Shown: positions 33,839-43,509 of the stretch, piece after piece
How positions within the stretch are numbered: position 1 is the first letter of the stretch
How the letters are laid out: each line of letters starts with the position of its first letter
Origin: Candidatus Poribacteria bacterium
Lineage (GTDB): Bacteria; Poribacteria; WGA-4E; JAJDTR01
DNA: 64,000 nt
NCBI GenBank assembly: GCA_022827055.1
Contig: JAJDTR010000115.1
Location: 1-64,000 of the forward strand
Direction of reading: 5' to 3'
Position numbers and translations under genes: made by a program
Notes under the pieces: generated by a model
Databases searched by the model: none
What the model was told of the DNA's origin: nothing
What the model saw: only the letters and a program-made list of their open reading frames with translations

Positions 33839-35170
33839 ATGAAAGTTGTCGATGTCGAACGTACTGTTGTTGATGTACCGTTTACGCCAAGACAGCACCA
33901 AATCACCTTTGAAAGCGTATCACCGGTGTACAACTGGTCTGTCTTGGAACTGTGCAAAGTGACCACGGATACCGGGCATGTCGGGTGGGGCGAGACGGTT
34001 ATTCACTACACCTATGGGCGGGTCACCGACGAAAGTGTAGATCGCGTCCTGGGAGAAAGCCCCGCAAAATTGATGAACGACGATTCTCTTGGCGCAGGTT
34101 TGCAGATGGCGCTATTCGACGTGGTGGGAAAGATTCTGGAGGTACCGGTCTACGAACTACTTGGGACGAAGGTGAGGGATGCGGCGCCAATTTCGTGGTG
34201 GTCGATCGACGCCTCGCCGGAAAACTGGGCGGCGGAAGCCAAAGATGCCGTGGAAAGCGGTTACACCAGTTTCAAGAACAAACCGCGCCCGTGGTGGGAC
34301 ATCGTCGAACAGGTTGATGCGATTTCCAAGGTTGTGCCGGCGGACTTCAAACTCGATCTGGATCCAAACGGCTCCTTCCAAGATGCATCAACCGCCATTC
34401 CCATTTTGCAGAAATTGGAGAAATACGACAACGTGGCGATTTTTGAATCGCCGATTCCGCAAGAAAATGTAGAAGGCAATAAGCGAATTCACGAGGCGAT
34501 AGACCGCCCGATTGCGATGCACTTCGGTTCACCGCCTTACGTGGTCAATATTCGCGAGTCCGTTTGCGACGGATACGTCATCGGAGGTGGAAAGTCCACG
34601 GTGGTTCGTCAAGGGTCGCTTAGCGCAGAGGCGGATCTTCCCTTCTGGCTTCAGATTGTGGGAAACGGATTGACGACAACGTGGGCGGGTCACCTAGGCG
34701 CGGTACTCACCCACGCTACTTGGCCCGCGATTACCTGCATTAATCTGTATAGCCACCATCTGCTGAAGAAGCCTATCGAAGTCGTTGACGGCTGCCATAA
34801 AGTTCCGGATACTCCCGGCTTAGGCGTTGAAGTCGATGAAGATGCCATCGAAAAATACCGCATGCCGGACGAAAAACTTGACGCGGACGGGCTTTTCATG
34901 CATCCGCCACCGCGGATTATCAAGACCGTAGTATATCCCGATGGTGGTTGTATCCATATGGAAGGCGATCGGCTGAGTTATTTCAAACGGGGCAACGCGG
35001 AAGCGCAGGTGGAAGGTACGCGCCTAGAAGTATGGTACGACGATGGTTCAACCGAATGGGCGGATCTGTTCCAGCGCGTGCAGAGGAACCCGGAACCGGG
35101 GCGCTGGCAGGGCGCTAGGCACGACTTTATACATTTAATCGGTACAATGGACGGCGCCAATAAGTGCTGA
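33839..35170 (+). CDS. Mandelate racemase/muconate-lactonizing enzyme (enolase superfamily) protein
   Basis: A 443-residue enolase-superfamily protein. The N-terminal capping domain (1-120) includes GHVGWGETVIHYTYG. In the barrel, FKNKPRPWWD (about 142-151) supplies the K-x-K base pair, LDLDPNG the first metal Asp, and FESPIPQ the Glu; the third metal site is weak (DGYVIGGG rather than an E or D followed by DD). An extra 70 residues at the C-terminus (after about 370: YPDGGCIHMEGDRLSYF on) are unusual, since the family is normally about 370-400 residues. GGGG lies five bases before the ATG. Predicted acid-sugar dehydratase or racemase; specificity unknown. Confidence 0.88.
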   Translation: MKVVDVERTVVDVPFTPRQHQITFESVSPVYNWSVLELCKVTTDTGHVGWGETVIHYTYGRVTDESVDRVLGESPAKLMNDDSLGAGLQMALFDVVGKILEVPVYELLGTKVRDAAPISWWSIDASPENWAAEAKDAVESGYTSFKNKPRPWWDIVEQVDAISKVVPADFKLDLDPNGSFQDASTAIPILQKLEKYDNVAIFESPIPQENVEGNKRIHEAIDRPIAMHFGSPPYVVNIRESVCDGYVIGGGKSTVVRQGSLSAEADLPFWLQIVGNGLTTTWAGHLGAVLTHATWPAITCINLYSHHLLKKPIEVVDGCHKVPDTPGLGVEVDEDAIEKYRMPDEKLDADGLFMHPPPRIIKTVVYPDGGCIHMEGDRLSYFKRGNAEAQVEGTRLEVWYDDGSTEWADLFQRVQRNPEPGRWQGARHDFIHLIGTMDGANKC

Positions 35171-35224
35171 AGAAAATAAGTAAGTTTTGATTGCCTGGTT
35201 TTTTGGTTGACCTGTGAAAAATTT

Positions 35225-35302
35225 GCCGGCAGTTTCCGACACCACGCAATCTAACGCGTCGTTAGCGTTTTCAAAGACTGGTGCGCAATGTGCACCCCAC
35301 AA
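35225..35302. repeat. Double-hairpin dispersed repeat (copy 2)
   Basis: Matches 1812-1892 in order: GCCGGCAGTTTCCGACACCA, GTTAGCGTTTTCAAAGACTG, GGTGCGCAATGTGCACC. The first stem is degenerate, the second (GGTGC with GCACC) is intact. It lies between the convergent enolase-superfamily and phosphoesterase genes and may serve as a two-way terminator. Confidence 0.55.
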
Positions 35303-35307
35303 CAGTG

Positions 35308-37434
35308 TTACGTGTCCAACGAGGCAAAAGCATAAACAAAGCCGTCGCAGCCACCAACCCAAAGCCCGTTACCGGAAACGGCCGGGGGCGCAGCCAAGGG
35401 AATCCTGAGATTGTGTTCCCACACACAGGTTCCCGTGGCTGTGTCTAGGGCATAGAGATAACCGTTTGCCGCCGCAACGTAGACGTAGTTTCCAGCCACA
35501 ACCGGTGATGCAAGCGTGACACCACCTTCACGCGCATAAGGGGTAAAATACGGTGCATTCCCGCATGCACTCCACTTCCATAGTTCCTTGCCGCACCTCG
35601 CCTCAAGGGCATGCAGCGTCCCGCTGCCCATACAGACAAATAGCCGCCCCTCAGCCAATGCGGGTGTTGCACGGACACGATTGAGCATAAACGGCACCTC
35701 CCATTCTAACGCCCCCGCTTCCAAGTTGTAGGCTCGGATCGCGTTAGCGCTGACTGTGTAAATCGTGCCATCTTCATCAATGACCGGCGTGGAATAAATA
35801 TCGTACGCTTTTCCCTCGGCTTTAGCCCAGACCGTCCTGCCGGTTGCGGCGTCCAACACCGTCAGATTCCTCGATTGTCCATAAAACCCCATTACAATGT
35901 ATTCGCCGCAGACAGACGGTGAGTCGGTGCAAGGAGGAAAATCGCCTGACACTAAATCATTTCGACGCCAAACGACATCGCCGGTTTCCTGATATAATGC
36001 CACGAAGTGTGAATTCGCGCCGATGTACACTCGATCACGCACTACTAGCGGCGTGGTATACACCCAGAGCTGAGAGGCGTCTCCCAACTCGTAACTCCAT
36101 TGCCGTTCGCCGTTTTCTGCGGTAAGCCCCTGCACCACGCCGGTTGCAGTCACGAGGAATAGACGACCATCGCAGTAGGCGGGTGCACGCTTTATGGCGG
36201 CGTTGGTCGGATGGCGCCACCGTGAAGTGCCGTCTCGCGCGTCACACGCTACAAGTCCATTGCCGGAAAGTGTATCCTCGTTCTTCGTGGACTGGAAGAC
36301 TAATCCTTCAGCCACCAACGGCGCTGCGATGTGTATTGACCCACCTGTACCCGCTCGCCACGTAACAGATAGGGGTGGTCGAGGTCCGACTACAGCACTC
36401 CCCGTCCGACGCGCGTTTCCGTGAAATAGGGGCCAATCCGCTCCAGGCTCGGGATGAGTTTCCTCAAATCGATGCAGAACACCTACCACGTTGTCCGCAG
36501 GCGGATGAAAAGTAATGCCGGAAAAAATCTCCGAGGATACCAGTGCTCGACTTTCTGACTTCAATCTTCCACCCTCAAAGGTGAAGAGACGATACGCTCG
36601 TGGACTCTGATCGCCGCCGCCAAATCCGAGGCTAGGCGTATTATAGTGCGCAGTCTGCCCGTCCACGAACAGCCGAGTCGAGTGCCAGTGTCCCGACAGG
36701 GTCGCTATGATTGGGAAGGCTTTCCACTGATCGTAAAACTCGCTGCCCCAAGGGTAGTGGTTGATGATTATTACCGGCTTGTTTGGAGGCTGCAATTCGA
36801 GATCTGCACGCATCCAGCATTCTTGGTCTGTGTTTCCAGTTCGTCGTCTTCTCCTGCCATCGTAAACGACGAAATGCAGAGGACCGTAGTCAAAACTGTA
36901 GTACATCGGTCCCAGCACATCCATGAAATTTGTGCCCCACTTCTCGGCACGATCATCGTGATTCCCAACAGCGTGATAGACGGGAAGTTTGGATTGTGCT
37001 ATAGCACCGAGATAGGTTTTGTATTCTTCCGGTTTTCCACCATCTGTCAAATCGCCGCTCGCCACGATAAAATGAGCCTTATCTCCGACTTCTCGATGGA
37101 TCTGCGCGAGGTCTTGTTCCAAAGACGCGCGATCGTTGACCGTCATATGGAGATCGGTAATTTGCACAAACGAGAACGATGCGTTCTTGCTTTCGGGGTG
37201 ATGCCGCAGAACGAAATCGAAGTGGTCCGCGGTGTTCAGGTCAATGTAGAACCCATTCGCAGCTACGTACCCCGCGGGCACTGTGACAAAAACGAAACGA
37301 GTCTCGGAGTAACAGGGGAGTTCATACCGACCGCGGTTATCGGCTTGGGAAACCTCTCTACCGTTAGATACGGATACCCCTGCCAAGTGATTACTGTTTG
37401 CCGTACGAATGTAACCTTGAATCAACCTCGACAT
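35308..37434 (-). CDS. Calcineurin-like metallophosphoesterase fused to a PQQ-like beta-propeller
   Basis: A 708-residue two-part protein. Residues 1-80 form a carboxypeptidase-regulatory/MetallophosN-like sandwich (GVSVSNGREVSQADNRGRYE). Residues 85-290 are the phosphoesterase with all metal motifs: FVQITDLHMT (D-x-H), VASGDLTDGG, HAVGNHDDR, IINHYPWG and LSGHWHS. From about 340 the chain repeats APAYCDGRLFLVTATG- and VYTTPLVVRDRVYIG-type blades, a PQQ_2/quinoprotein-like propeller. No signal peptide is evident, so location is uncertain. GGAG lies eight bases before the ATG. It stands alone, and its substrate (phosphodiester or phosphomonoester) is unknown. Confidence 0.9.
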   Translation of the reverse strand: MSRLIQGYIRTANSNHLAGVSVSNGREVSQADNRGRYELPCYSETRFVFVTVPAGYVAANGFYIDLNTADHFDFVLRHHPESKNASFSFVQITDLHMTVNDRASLEQDLAQIHREVGDKAHFIVASGDLTDGGKPEEYKTYLGAIAQSKLPVYHAVGNHDDRAEKWGTNFMDVLGPMYYSFDYGPLHFVVYDGRRRRRTGNTDQECWMRADLELQPPNKPVIIINHYPWGSEFYDQWKAFPIIATLSGHWHSTRLFVDGQTAHYNTPSLGFGGGDQSPRAYRLFTFEGGRLKSESRALVSSEIFSGITFHPPADNVVGVLHRFEETHPEPGADWPLFHGNARRTGSAVVGPRPPLSVTWRAGTGGSIHIAAPLVAEGLVFQSTKNEDTLSGNGLVACDARDGTSRWRHPTNAAIKRAPAYCDGRLFLVTATGVVQGLTAENGERQWSYELGDASQLWVYTTPLVVRDRVYIGANSHFVALYQETGDVVWRRNDLVSGDFPPCTDSPSVCGEYIVMGFYGQSRNLTVLDAATGRTVWAKAEGKAYDIYSTPVIDEDGTIYTVSANAIRAYNLEAGALEWEVPFMLNRVRATPALAEGRLFVCMGSGTLHALEARCGKELWKWSACGNAPYFTPYAREGGVTLASPVVAGNYVYVAAANGYLYALDTATGTCVWEHNLRIPLAAPPAVSGNGLWVGGCDGFVYAFASLDT

Positions 37435-37884
37435 TACAGTTTCTCCGAATATGTATTGTGCAAGTTAAGTTTCGACTTGGCGCAAGATTTTACACCTTCC
37501 TAACTTACTTCTCAAGTGACAAATCTGGTCTGAACGACAGGTTTTGTCAAGCACGAAATTTCTGTACGCTTTCCCAGTATTGTTCCGGTGTGTTCCAAGA
37601 CTTGCCAATCCCTGCTCCGGTATGCCGCGTATTTTCCATTAAACTAAGTCTGTTGGAACATCTCGGACACAGCTTAAACTCTCTACGATTCCAAGCGTCT
37701 ATGTCGATAACCGCTGTAAACGCATCGAATTAGCAAGTCGTTCCGATAAATACGTGGTTTTCGACGAACACCCCGCCCGAATGTTCAAATCGGCGAATTT
37801 GCATTATTCAATTTTTTTGCAGAATCTTCGCTCTAAACTTGGCACAGCTAACCAAAGCACAAAAAACACAATGAGGCAGATAAA
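37435..37884. other. Intergenic region with a probable gene remnant
   Basis: No intact gene. The remnant at 37547-37729 is listed separately. On the plus strand from 37742 an open stretch (KYVVFDEHPARMFKSANLHY) runs to 37887, but it has no start and may be chance. GAGG eight bases before 37885 belongs to the VIT-VWA gene. Confidence 0.4.
37547..37729 (-). pseudogene. Start-less 60-codon gene remnant with a CPRC motif
   Basis: The minus strand, after a stop at 37730-37732, is open to a TGA at 37547-37549 and reads DAFTAVIDIDAWNRREFK, LCPRCSNRLSLMENTRHTGA and SWNTPEQYWESVQKFRA. The composition looks coding and CPRC suggests half a zinc ribbon, but it has no start codon near its 5' end and no family I recognise. 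Either a fragment of a lost gene or chance. Confidence 0.3.
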
Positions 37885-40800
37885 ATGACGGGACTGATTT
37901 CGCTTTTAACCCTGAGTCTATTCGGAGCCATTGCCTACGCGGACACAACGCAGCCTATCGACACGATGGATCATGATGTCACTCAAGGAGCACTGCGCGT
38001 CAAAACCGAGGATGAGATTGTCGAATGTCCGTTGAAGCATACAGATGTCAAGGTGATTATCTCCGGCTTCATCGCGCGCGCGACCGTGACTCAAACGTTC
38101 GAAAATCCTTTCGACGAAAAAATTGAGGCGGTTTATGTTTTCCCGCTGCCGCATACCGCCGCCGTGGACGATATGACTATGGTTATGGGCGAGCGACGGA
38201 TTATCGGATTGATAAAGCGTCGGGATGAGGCGCGTGCCGCCTATGAGCGAGCTATTGAACAAGGAGCCACGGCAAGCCTGCTTGAGCAGGAACGCCCCAA
38301 CATCTTTACCCAGTCGGTCGGTAACATCAAACCGGGGGAGGAGATACTCATCGAGATTTCCTATGTCGATGTTCTCAGCTACGACATGGGCAGCTACGAA
38401 TTTCACTTTCCGATGGTGGTCGGCCCCCGCTATATACCGGGCACTCCGACTTCCAAGAAACCGGATCTTCCGAAAGAACTAGAGGGGAAAGTTGGCGAAA
38501 TAGAGACCCCAAAGGTAGAAGTGCCAATGGAAGGTCCCGACCCATCGGGCACAGGCTGGTCGCCCGACACGACCAGCGTGCCGGATGCCTCGCGAATCAC
38601 ACCGCCAGTGCTCAAACCGGGCTATCGCACAGGGCACGACATCAGTCTTTCGGTATCGCTTGAAGCGGGCGTGCCGGTCAAGGACATCAACGTCGTTAAT
38701 CACAAAGCGATGCTCAAGCGGATTGGAACTTCGGGCGCGGTAGCGGAAATCTCGTCCGAGGATTCAATTCCAAACAAGGATTTTGTGATGAAGTACGCTG
38801 TCGTCGGTGAAAAGCCGGAAATGGCGGTTTTGGCGCACTCCAAGGGACCTGACCAAGGCTATTTTATGCTCATGATTCAGCCGAAACTCGACGCAGAACT
38901 CGCCAAAGCCCCGCCGCGCGAAGTAGTTTTTCTCGTTGACGTTTCCGGTTCGATGGGCGGTGAACCCACCGAGAAAGTGAAAGAGGCAATGCGTCACTTT
39001 TTCCGTCTCAGCAAGCCGGATGACACGGTGCAAGTTATCACCTTTGCCGGCAGTGCAAACAGGCTGTTTGAAAAACCGGTCCCTGCGACAGAGGAAAATG
39101 TCAGTCGCGCCCTGAACTTCACGCAGCAGATTCGCGGCGGCGGCGGAACGGAGATGCTCAAGGGGATCAGGATGGTGCTCAACGAACCGGTAGACCCGGT
39201 ACGGGTGCGTATTGTCGTGATGCTCACGGATGGTTACATCGGCAACGAGGCGGAGATTATCGCAGAGGTCGGCAAGCGCGCCGGAGACCAGATTCGTTTT
39301 TGGGCAATCGGCATAGGTTCGTCGCCCAACCGCTTTCTGATTGACGGTGTGGCGAAACAGGGTGGTGGAATGTCCGGAGTCATTGAACTCAACACCGATC
39401 CGAAAGAGTTGGTCTCGCAGATTGTCGAACGGATTCATCGGGCGCAACTTGCAAAGATCCAGATTGAGTGGAATGAACTATCCGTCTCTGAAATCTTTCC
39501 CCGTCGAATTCCCGAGCTGTGGGCAGGCAGACCGGTCATCGTGTTTGGACGCTATGCGGAGGGCGGAAAGACACGACTCAGGTTGTCCGGCGTTGCGGAG
39601 GGGAAACCGCTCTCCTATTCACTGGACGTGACGCTCCCGCATGAGCAACCAAAACACGGCGTTCTCTCCAAGATGTGGGCGCGAAAGAAGATTGAGGACA
39701 TCTCGGCGCAGATGTTCTATGCCGATACACCCGAAGTGGTTGAGGAAATCACGCAGGTAGCGCTTGCCTATCGTCTGATGAGCCAATACACGAGTTTTGT
39801 CGCTGTGGATGAGACCGAAGTGCAGTTCGTGAATCAGCAGCCGAGACGACCTCGGCGGGTGCTTGTGCCGGTGCCGTTACCGGCTGGGGTTGAATTCGAT
39901 GGCATTTTTGGCGGAAATGTCGCTCTTGAAGAGGAGGCGAGCGCTATACGGCTAACTTCTCGAGCCAGGGTAGCCACTTTTGACGCGTCATCTACTTCAG
40001 CGCAGGCTTCTCGTGGGGTCAGAGCACGGCGAATGAGTTATTCCACACACTTTTCCGCTGGGCCGAGTCAAGGAGCAGTAGATAGGCGGGAGAGTGGACG
40101 GTACCTGAGGTCAACCTATGCTTCTTATACGCCCACAGGGAGGACAATACCCAAAGCTGCTATGAGGGCGCCAGTCATTGGCCAAACGAGCCCAGCTGGA
40201 GAAATTACTCGAATCCAAGTGGATGCGGCCAGAGCTGGGTTGGCACTCCGCATAGCAGAACATCAAGATTTGGGGCACACCCTATTCGATCAGTGGTCGA
40301 TGAAAAGGTACGAAGACGCACAAAGAGCATTGAAAGAGGCACAAGAGCTGCAGAAACAGGATAAGCTTGAAGCGGCACGACTTCGGTATCAGCATGTGTT
40401 GGGCCTGCAAGCTGATATGCACGGTATCAATGACACTGTGATTCAAGCGATTTTAGACACATCAGAGGTGATTGGCAAAAGACGCGCCCAAACCCACCCG
40501 AGTCTAAACCGAAAACTCGACCTCGTTATTCGGAATCTGTCGCTTGACGAAGCGATTCGTACCGTCGCCGAAGCGGGCGAGTTCCAACTTGAACTCGTCA
40601 ATGGTAGTCTTCAAGATGCCGCCGAATTACTGAATCTACCTGAACTTCGGGTGACGTATCTTGACTTGCGCCATGCTACGATAATCCAAGCGCTGGATTG
40701 GCTGCTTGCTTCGTACCATCTAACGTGGCAAATGAAAAACGCAGACACGATTGCCATTGGTGCATCAAGGCGTCTGCCAGCGCCTTCCGCGTGGGGATAC

Positions 40801-41841
40801 GCTGTCGCCGACCTTGTAATACCTACAGAGGGAGAGATTGACAATTCCACTTCGGAAGCGGACCTCGAAAATGCACTGACAGATTTCCTTAATGGAGTCA
40901 GAATTGTCATTAACCAGAAGGAAGATTCCGGACTCAAACCCGGCTCTGCCGTGTTGATAGATGCGGGGCGATTGCTCGTCTACGGCGAGCCGCATACTCA
41001 CGCAACAGTGATGGCTTTTCTCGAAGCATTGCGCGACGATAAACTCGATGTCGTGACGGTCGCTTGCCGAGACCTGTCAAGCGAAGAGCGCGCATCGCTG
41101 AAAGCCTTGCAGAAACTGACGGCGAAACGGTGGAAAATGCGTGCCAAAGCGCGTGAAGACGCGGCGGTAAAAGTCGTGCGTGGATACATCGAAAGAGACC
41201 TGCGTTATGCTTCTTGGCAGCTATTGGCAGAGGCGGTTCGGGGTAGCGTCAGCCTTGAAGCACTTACTACACTTCAGGCGGCTTGGGACAACCCGCAAAT
41301 TAAAGAAGCTGCCGCACAGCTAGTAACGCGCGCCGCTTGGTGTATCGGTATGGCAGCGCGAGCTGTTCCCGATGATGACGAACTTACCATCCTTGCCGAG
41401 AAATCCCTCTCAACGGTAAATGCGATGAAGATTCCGAAACCAAAAAATGACGGCGCCAACTATCTCGCCTCTTTATACGCGGCGTTACTGCTTGACGATA
41501 GAGGCGCCTCCGGTAATCAGGTTGATGAAATAGTCAAGTCACTAATGTTGATACCCGAAAACTCGCCGCATTGGACCACTCGCCTCATCGCCCAAGGCTG
41601 GTTCTCACCCTCCACAGAGACCGATGGTTCCTTGATGAAGGCAATCTCCGCGCGTCGGATTCAAGGCGATGACAGCGTAATTCTGGCTTGTTTGGTTGCA
41701 AAACGCCAGGGCGGTCAGTTGAGGCAAACCCTCCGCGAGGAGATGCCATCTCTTGTTAGAGCACAGCCTTTGAATGGTCATGTCTTGGTGCTCGTCAATC
41801 GGCTGGAGGCATCGCCGCTACTGGCGTTTGAGACGAAATAA
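37885..41841 (+). CDS. Secreted VIT-VWA protein with C-terminal STN-like and repeat regions
   Basis: A 1318-residue protein with an N-terminal signal peptide (hydrophobic core ISLLTLSLFGAIAYA, cut near residue 19). Residues 25-180 are a VIT domain (VTQTFENPFDEKIEAVYVFPLP, RDEARAAYERAIEQGATASL). A VWA domain at about 350-520 has the MIDAS motif VFLVDVSGSMGG and MLTDGYIGNE. Residues 650-670 carry SQYTSFVAVDE, typical of these proteins. The C-terminal part holds a segment like the secretin/TonB short domain (LSLDEAIRTVAEAGEF, HATIIQALDWLL, about 890-970), then alpha-helical repeats. Likely periplasmic or surface-bound. GAGG precedes the ATG by eight bases. Typical VIT-VWA proteins are 700-900 residues, so this is unusually long. 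Confidence 0.88.
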   Translation: MTGLISLLTLSLFGAIAYADTTQPIDTMDHDVTQGALRVKTEDEIVECPLKHTDVKVIISGFIARATVTQTFENPFDEKIEAVYVFPLPHTAAVDDMTMVMGERRIIGLIKRRDEARAAYERAIEQGATASLLEQERPNIFTQSVGNIKPGEEILIEISYVDVLSYDMGSYEFHFPMVVGPRYIPGTPTSKKPDLPKELEGKVGEIETPKVEVPMEGPDPSGTGWSPDTTSVPDASRITPPVLKPGYRTGHDISLSVSLEAGVPVKDINVVNHKAMLKRIGTSGAVAEISSEDSIPNKDFVMKYAVVGEKPEMAVLAHSKGPDQGYFMLMIQPKLDAELAKAPPREVVFLVDVSGSMGGEPTEKVKEAMRHFFRLSKPDDTVQVITFAGSANRLFEKPVPATEENVSRALNFTQQIRGGGGTEMLKGIRMVLNEPVDPVRVRIVVMLTDGYIGNEAEIIAEVGKRAGDQIRFWAIGIGSSPNRFLIDGVAKQGGGMSGVIELNTDPKELVSQIVERIHRAQLAKIQIEWNELSVSEIFPRRIPELWAGRPVIVFGRYAEGGKTRLRLSGVAEGKPLSYSLDVTLPHEQPKHGVLSKMWARKKIEDISAQMFYADTPEVVEEITQVALAYRLMSQYTSFVAVDETEVQFVNQQPRRPRRVLVPVPLPAGVEFDGIFGGNVALEEEASAIRLTSRARVATFDASSTSAQASRGVRARRMSYSTHFSAGPSQGAVDRRESGRYLRSTYASYTPTGRTIPKAAMRAPVIGQTSPAGEITRIQVDAARAGLALRIAEHQDLGHTLFDQWSMKRYEDAQRALKEAQELQKQDKLEAARLRYQHVLGLQADMHGINDTVIQAILDTSEVIGKRRAQTHPSLNRKLDLVIRNLSLDEAIRTVAEAGEFQLELVNGSLQDAAELLNLPELRVTYLDLRHATIIQALDWLLASYHLTWQMKNADTIAIGASRRLPAPSAWGYAVADLVIPTEGEIDNSTSEADLENALTDFLNGVRIVINQKEDSGLKPGSAVLIDAGRLLVYGEPHTHATVMAFLEALRDDKLDVVTVACRDLSSEERASLKALQKLTAKRWKMRAKAREDAAVKVVRGYIERDLRYASWQLLAEAVRGSVSLEALTTLQAAWDNPQIKEAAAQLVTRAAWCIGMAARAVPDDDELTILAEKSLSTVNAMKIPKPKNDGANYLASLYAALLLDDRGASGNQVDEIVKSLMLIPENSPHWTTRLIAQGWFSPSTETDGSLMKAISARRIQGDDSVILACLVAKRQGGQLRQTLREEMPSLVRAQPLNGHVLVLVNRLEASPLLAFETK

Positions 41842-41932
41842 CCGAGAACTCGTTCGATAGGGGTACTTTTGCTTGAATTTGGGCGCGCTGCCGCGAAAAT
41901 TGGAACGAGAGTGTCAAAATACCCCTGTCAGA

Positions 41933-42301
41933 TCAATCCAACAAGGATTCTTCTATTATCAGATTTGAGCGCTCTTCTGACAGTGTCGTTGTCGATTGCG
42001 CTTGCTGGATGCATGGGGCAAGATAACCTTGAAGCAACGGGGACATGGTTGACCCAATGGGAGGTGAAGGCACATCAATGTCTGGGAACAGCCAGAGTTG
42101 GTCGCCCTCCGCCACAGGGAGCTCAACGGATGGTTCGTCGAACGGCGTCGCCGGGGTCGCCCAAAGTTCCATCCCTTTTACGCACGGATTTGAGGTGACG
42201 CGAGCGTAGATTCGAGTGCGGCGCTCGGGGTTGAGCGTTTCTCGGGCGAAAACGTCACGCATCAATTGTATGATTCTGTCGGTGAAAAAGTCGGTTTGCA
42301 T
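41933..42301 (-). CDS. Small protein downstream of the sliding-clamp gene, unknown function
   Basis: 122 residues; I do not recognise the family. The first half reads like a real domain (LNPERRTRIYARVTSNP, then GMELWATPATPFDEP and PVAEGDQLWLFPDID). The last 40 residues are low-complexity Ser/Thr/Gln and could be an unusual tail. Its ATG overlaps the dnaN-like stop (TAATG), so translation is coupled to the clamp, the best evidence that it is real. It could be a clamp accessory or a protein under the same sigma operon. Confidence 0.6.
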   Translation of the reverse strand: MQTDFFTDRIIQLMRDVFARETLNPERRTRIYARVTSNPCVKGMELWATPATPFDEPSVELPVAEGDQLWLFPDIDVPSPPIGSTMSPLLQGYLAPCIQQAQSTTTLSEERSNLIIEESLLD

Positions 42302-43422
42302 TATTTCATGGGCATAACAACATATTGAAAGTTCTGCGCCAATTCAAGTCGCATCGGATCGATCGGTTCCGGGCGCATCCAAAACATAACTTCGGCTGCA
42401 TCGGTCTGCAAAAGCGCTTCTTCAATGAATCTGGCATCGAATGCCGCCGCTGTATCCGTCCCTTCATATTGAATCGGTATGCAGGCTTTCGAATTTCCCC
42501 AGCGCGTACTGTTTTCAACAGTCAATTGTTCACCACTTACACGAAACTCCGTGCGGTTGTACGGGTCGTCGTCTCCCAAGCGGATTGCTGTGAGCGCCCA
42601 AAGCAACTCTTCGCGGTTCACATTGATACCCAGACTTGTGCCGCTTGCCTTTTCAATCACCTGCCTAAAGTCCGGGAAATCGCCTTTCGGTAAGAGGCAG
42701 CTCAGCGAAACCCCATCAGCCTCAAAACCCACGGCGTTTTCAGTGAAACGGAAACTACAGACGCTCGATTTCAGGGATTCTATCAAATCAATCATCTTCA
42801 TGCAAGCGGCATACGGCATTGCACGCATCGGCACCGGGGTCTCTGTGTCGACCGGCCTTTCCGTTGATGGCAAAGTGGCCATTGCCATCCTTCTGCCGTC
42901 AGTGGTCACGATTCGCTCTTCGCCGTCCTGCCGATGAAAAAGCGCTCCCGTCAGGAAAGGACGATTTTTTGCTTCGTCCGAGTCTGATAGCTGCACCGAT
43001 GCGAACAGAACAGATTTTAGAGCCCGTCCAAACTGCTGCGCTTGTACCTCATATCCGGGGGCGTCAGTTAGTTCTTCAAGTACGGGATTCTGCCATTTCT
43101 CCGCATGTGTGCGCACAGCGTGTCGGTGTTTATCCCCCTCAATATCCAAACACCCATGCCATTCGTCGTGACTGAAACGCAGTGCTTCGCCAACCGCGTG
43201 ACTGCTAACACGCGACAGGGTGTCCAGAGGAATGGTGGCCTTACCGGGTGGGTCGACCCTAGCCGGAATCGCATGGTCAATGCGAAAATTTCCGTCGTCC
43301 GAGTAGCATCTCAAATGTAACTGCGCAGCGCCCGCCGTTATCGACAGATGTGCTCCCGGTTCATTAACCTCCAGCAGTTCCAGAGCACTTTTCAATATAT
43401 CAACGTTGCAAGTAAAGTTCAT
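42301..43422 (-). CDS. dnaN: DNA polymerase III beta subunit (sliding clamp), DnaN-like
   Basis: About 373 residues from ATG at 43422, which has GGAGG five bases upstream; the longer frame to 43470 only adds an unlikely MEKGVFHARSTDREEP. The fold's three domains can be followed: FTCNVDILKSALELLEVNEPG (domain 1), ALKSVLFASVQLSDSDE and RPFLTGALFHRQDGE with VTTDGRRMAMA (domain 2), and INVNREELLWALTAIRLG (domain 3), ending FQYVVMPMK, close to the canonical clamp terminus (MPMR/L). The sequence is divergent in the middle. The gene sits with an ECF sigma gene rather than with dnaA or recF, so it may be a second, specialised clamp. I cannot tell whether it is the only clamp in the genome. Confidence 0.88.
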   Translation of the reverse strand: MNFTCNVDILKSALELLEVNEPGAHLSITAGAAQLHLRCYSDDGNFRIDHAIPARVDPPGKATIPLDTLSRVSSHAVGEALRFSHDEWHGCLDIEGDKHRHAVRTHAEKWQNPVLEELTDAPGYEVQAQQFGRALKSVLFASVQLSDSDEAKNRPFLTGALFHRQDGEERIVTTDGRRMAMATLPSTERPVDTETPVPMRAMPYAACMKMIDLIESLKSSVCSFRFTENAVGFEADGVSLSCLLPKGDFPDFRQVIEKASGTSLGINVNREELLWALTAIRLGDDDPYNRTEFRVSGEQLTVENSTRWGNSKACIPIQYEGTDTAAAFDARFIEEALLQTDAAEVMFWMRPEPIDPMRLELAQNFQYVVMPMK

Positions 43423-43509
43423 AGGTTCCTCCCTATCCGTAGAGCGAGCATGAAAAACTCCCTTTTCCAATTAATGACGCGTTGGGTGTGGTTTTTATTC
43501 AGTTTGAAC

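Noticed and set aside
37742-37887. Methyltransferase remnant suggested by VVFDEHPARMFKSANLHY
   Set aside because: It superficially resembles a loop of Eco57I-type enzymes, but lacks other motifs and a start, so the similarity is too weak.
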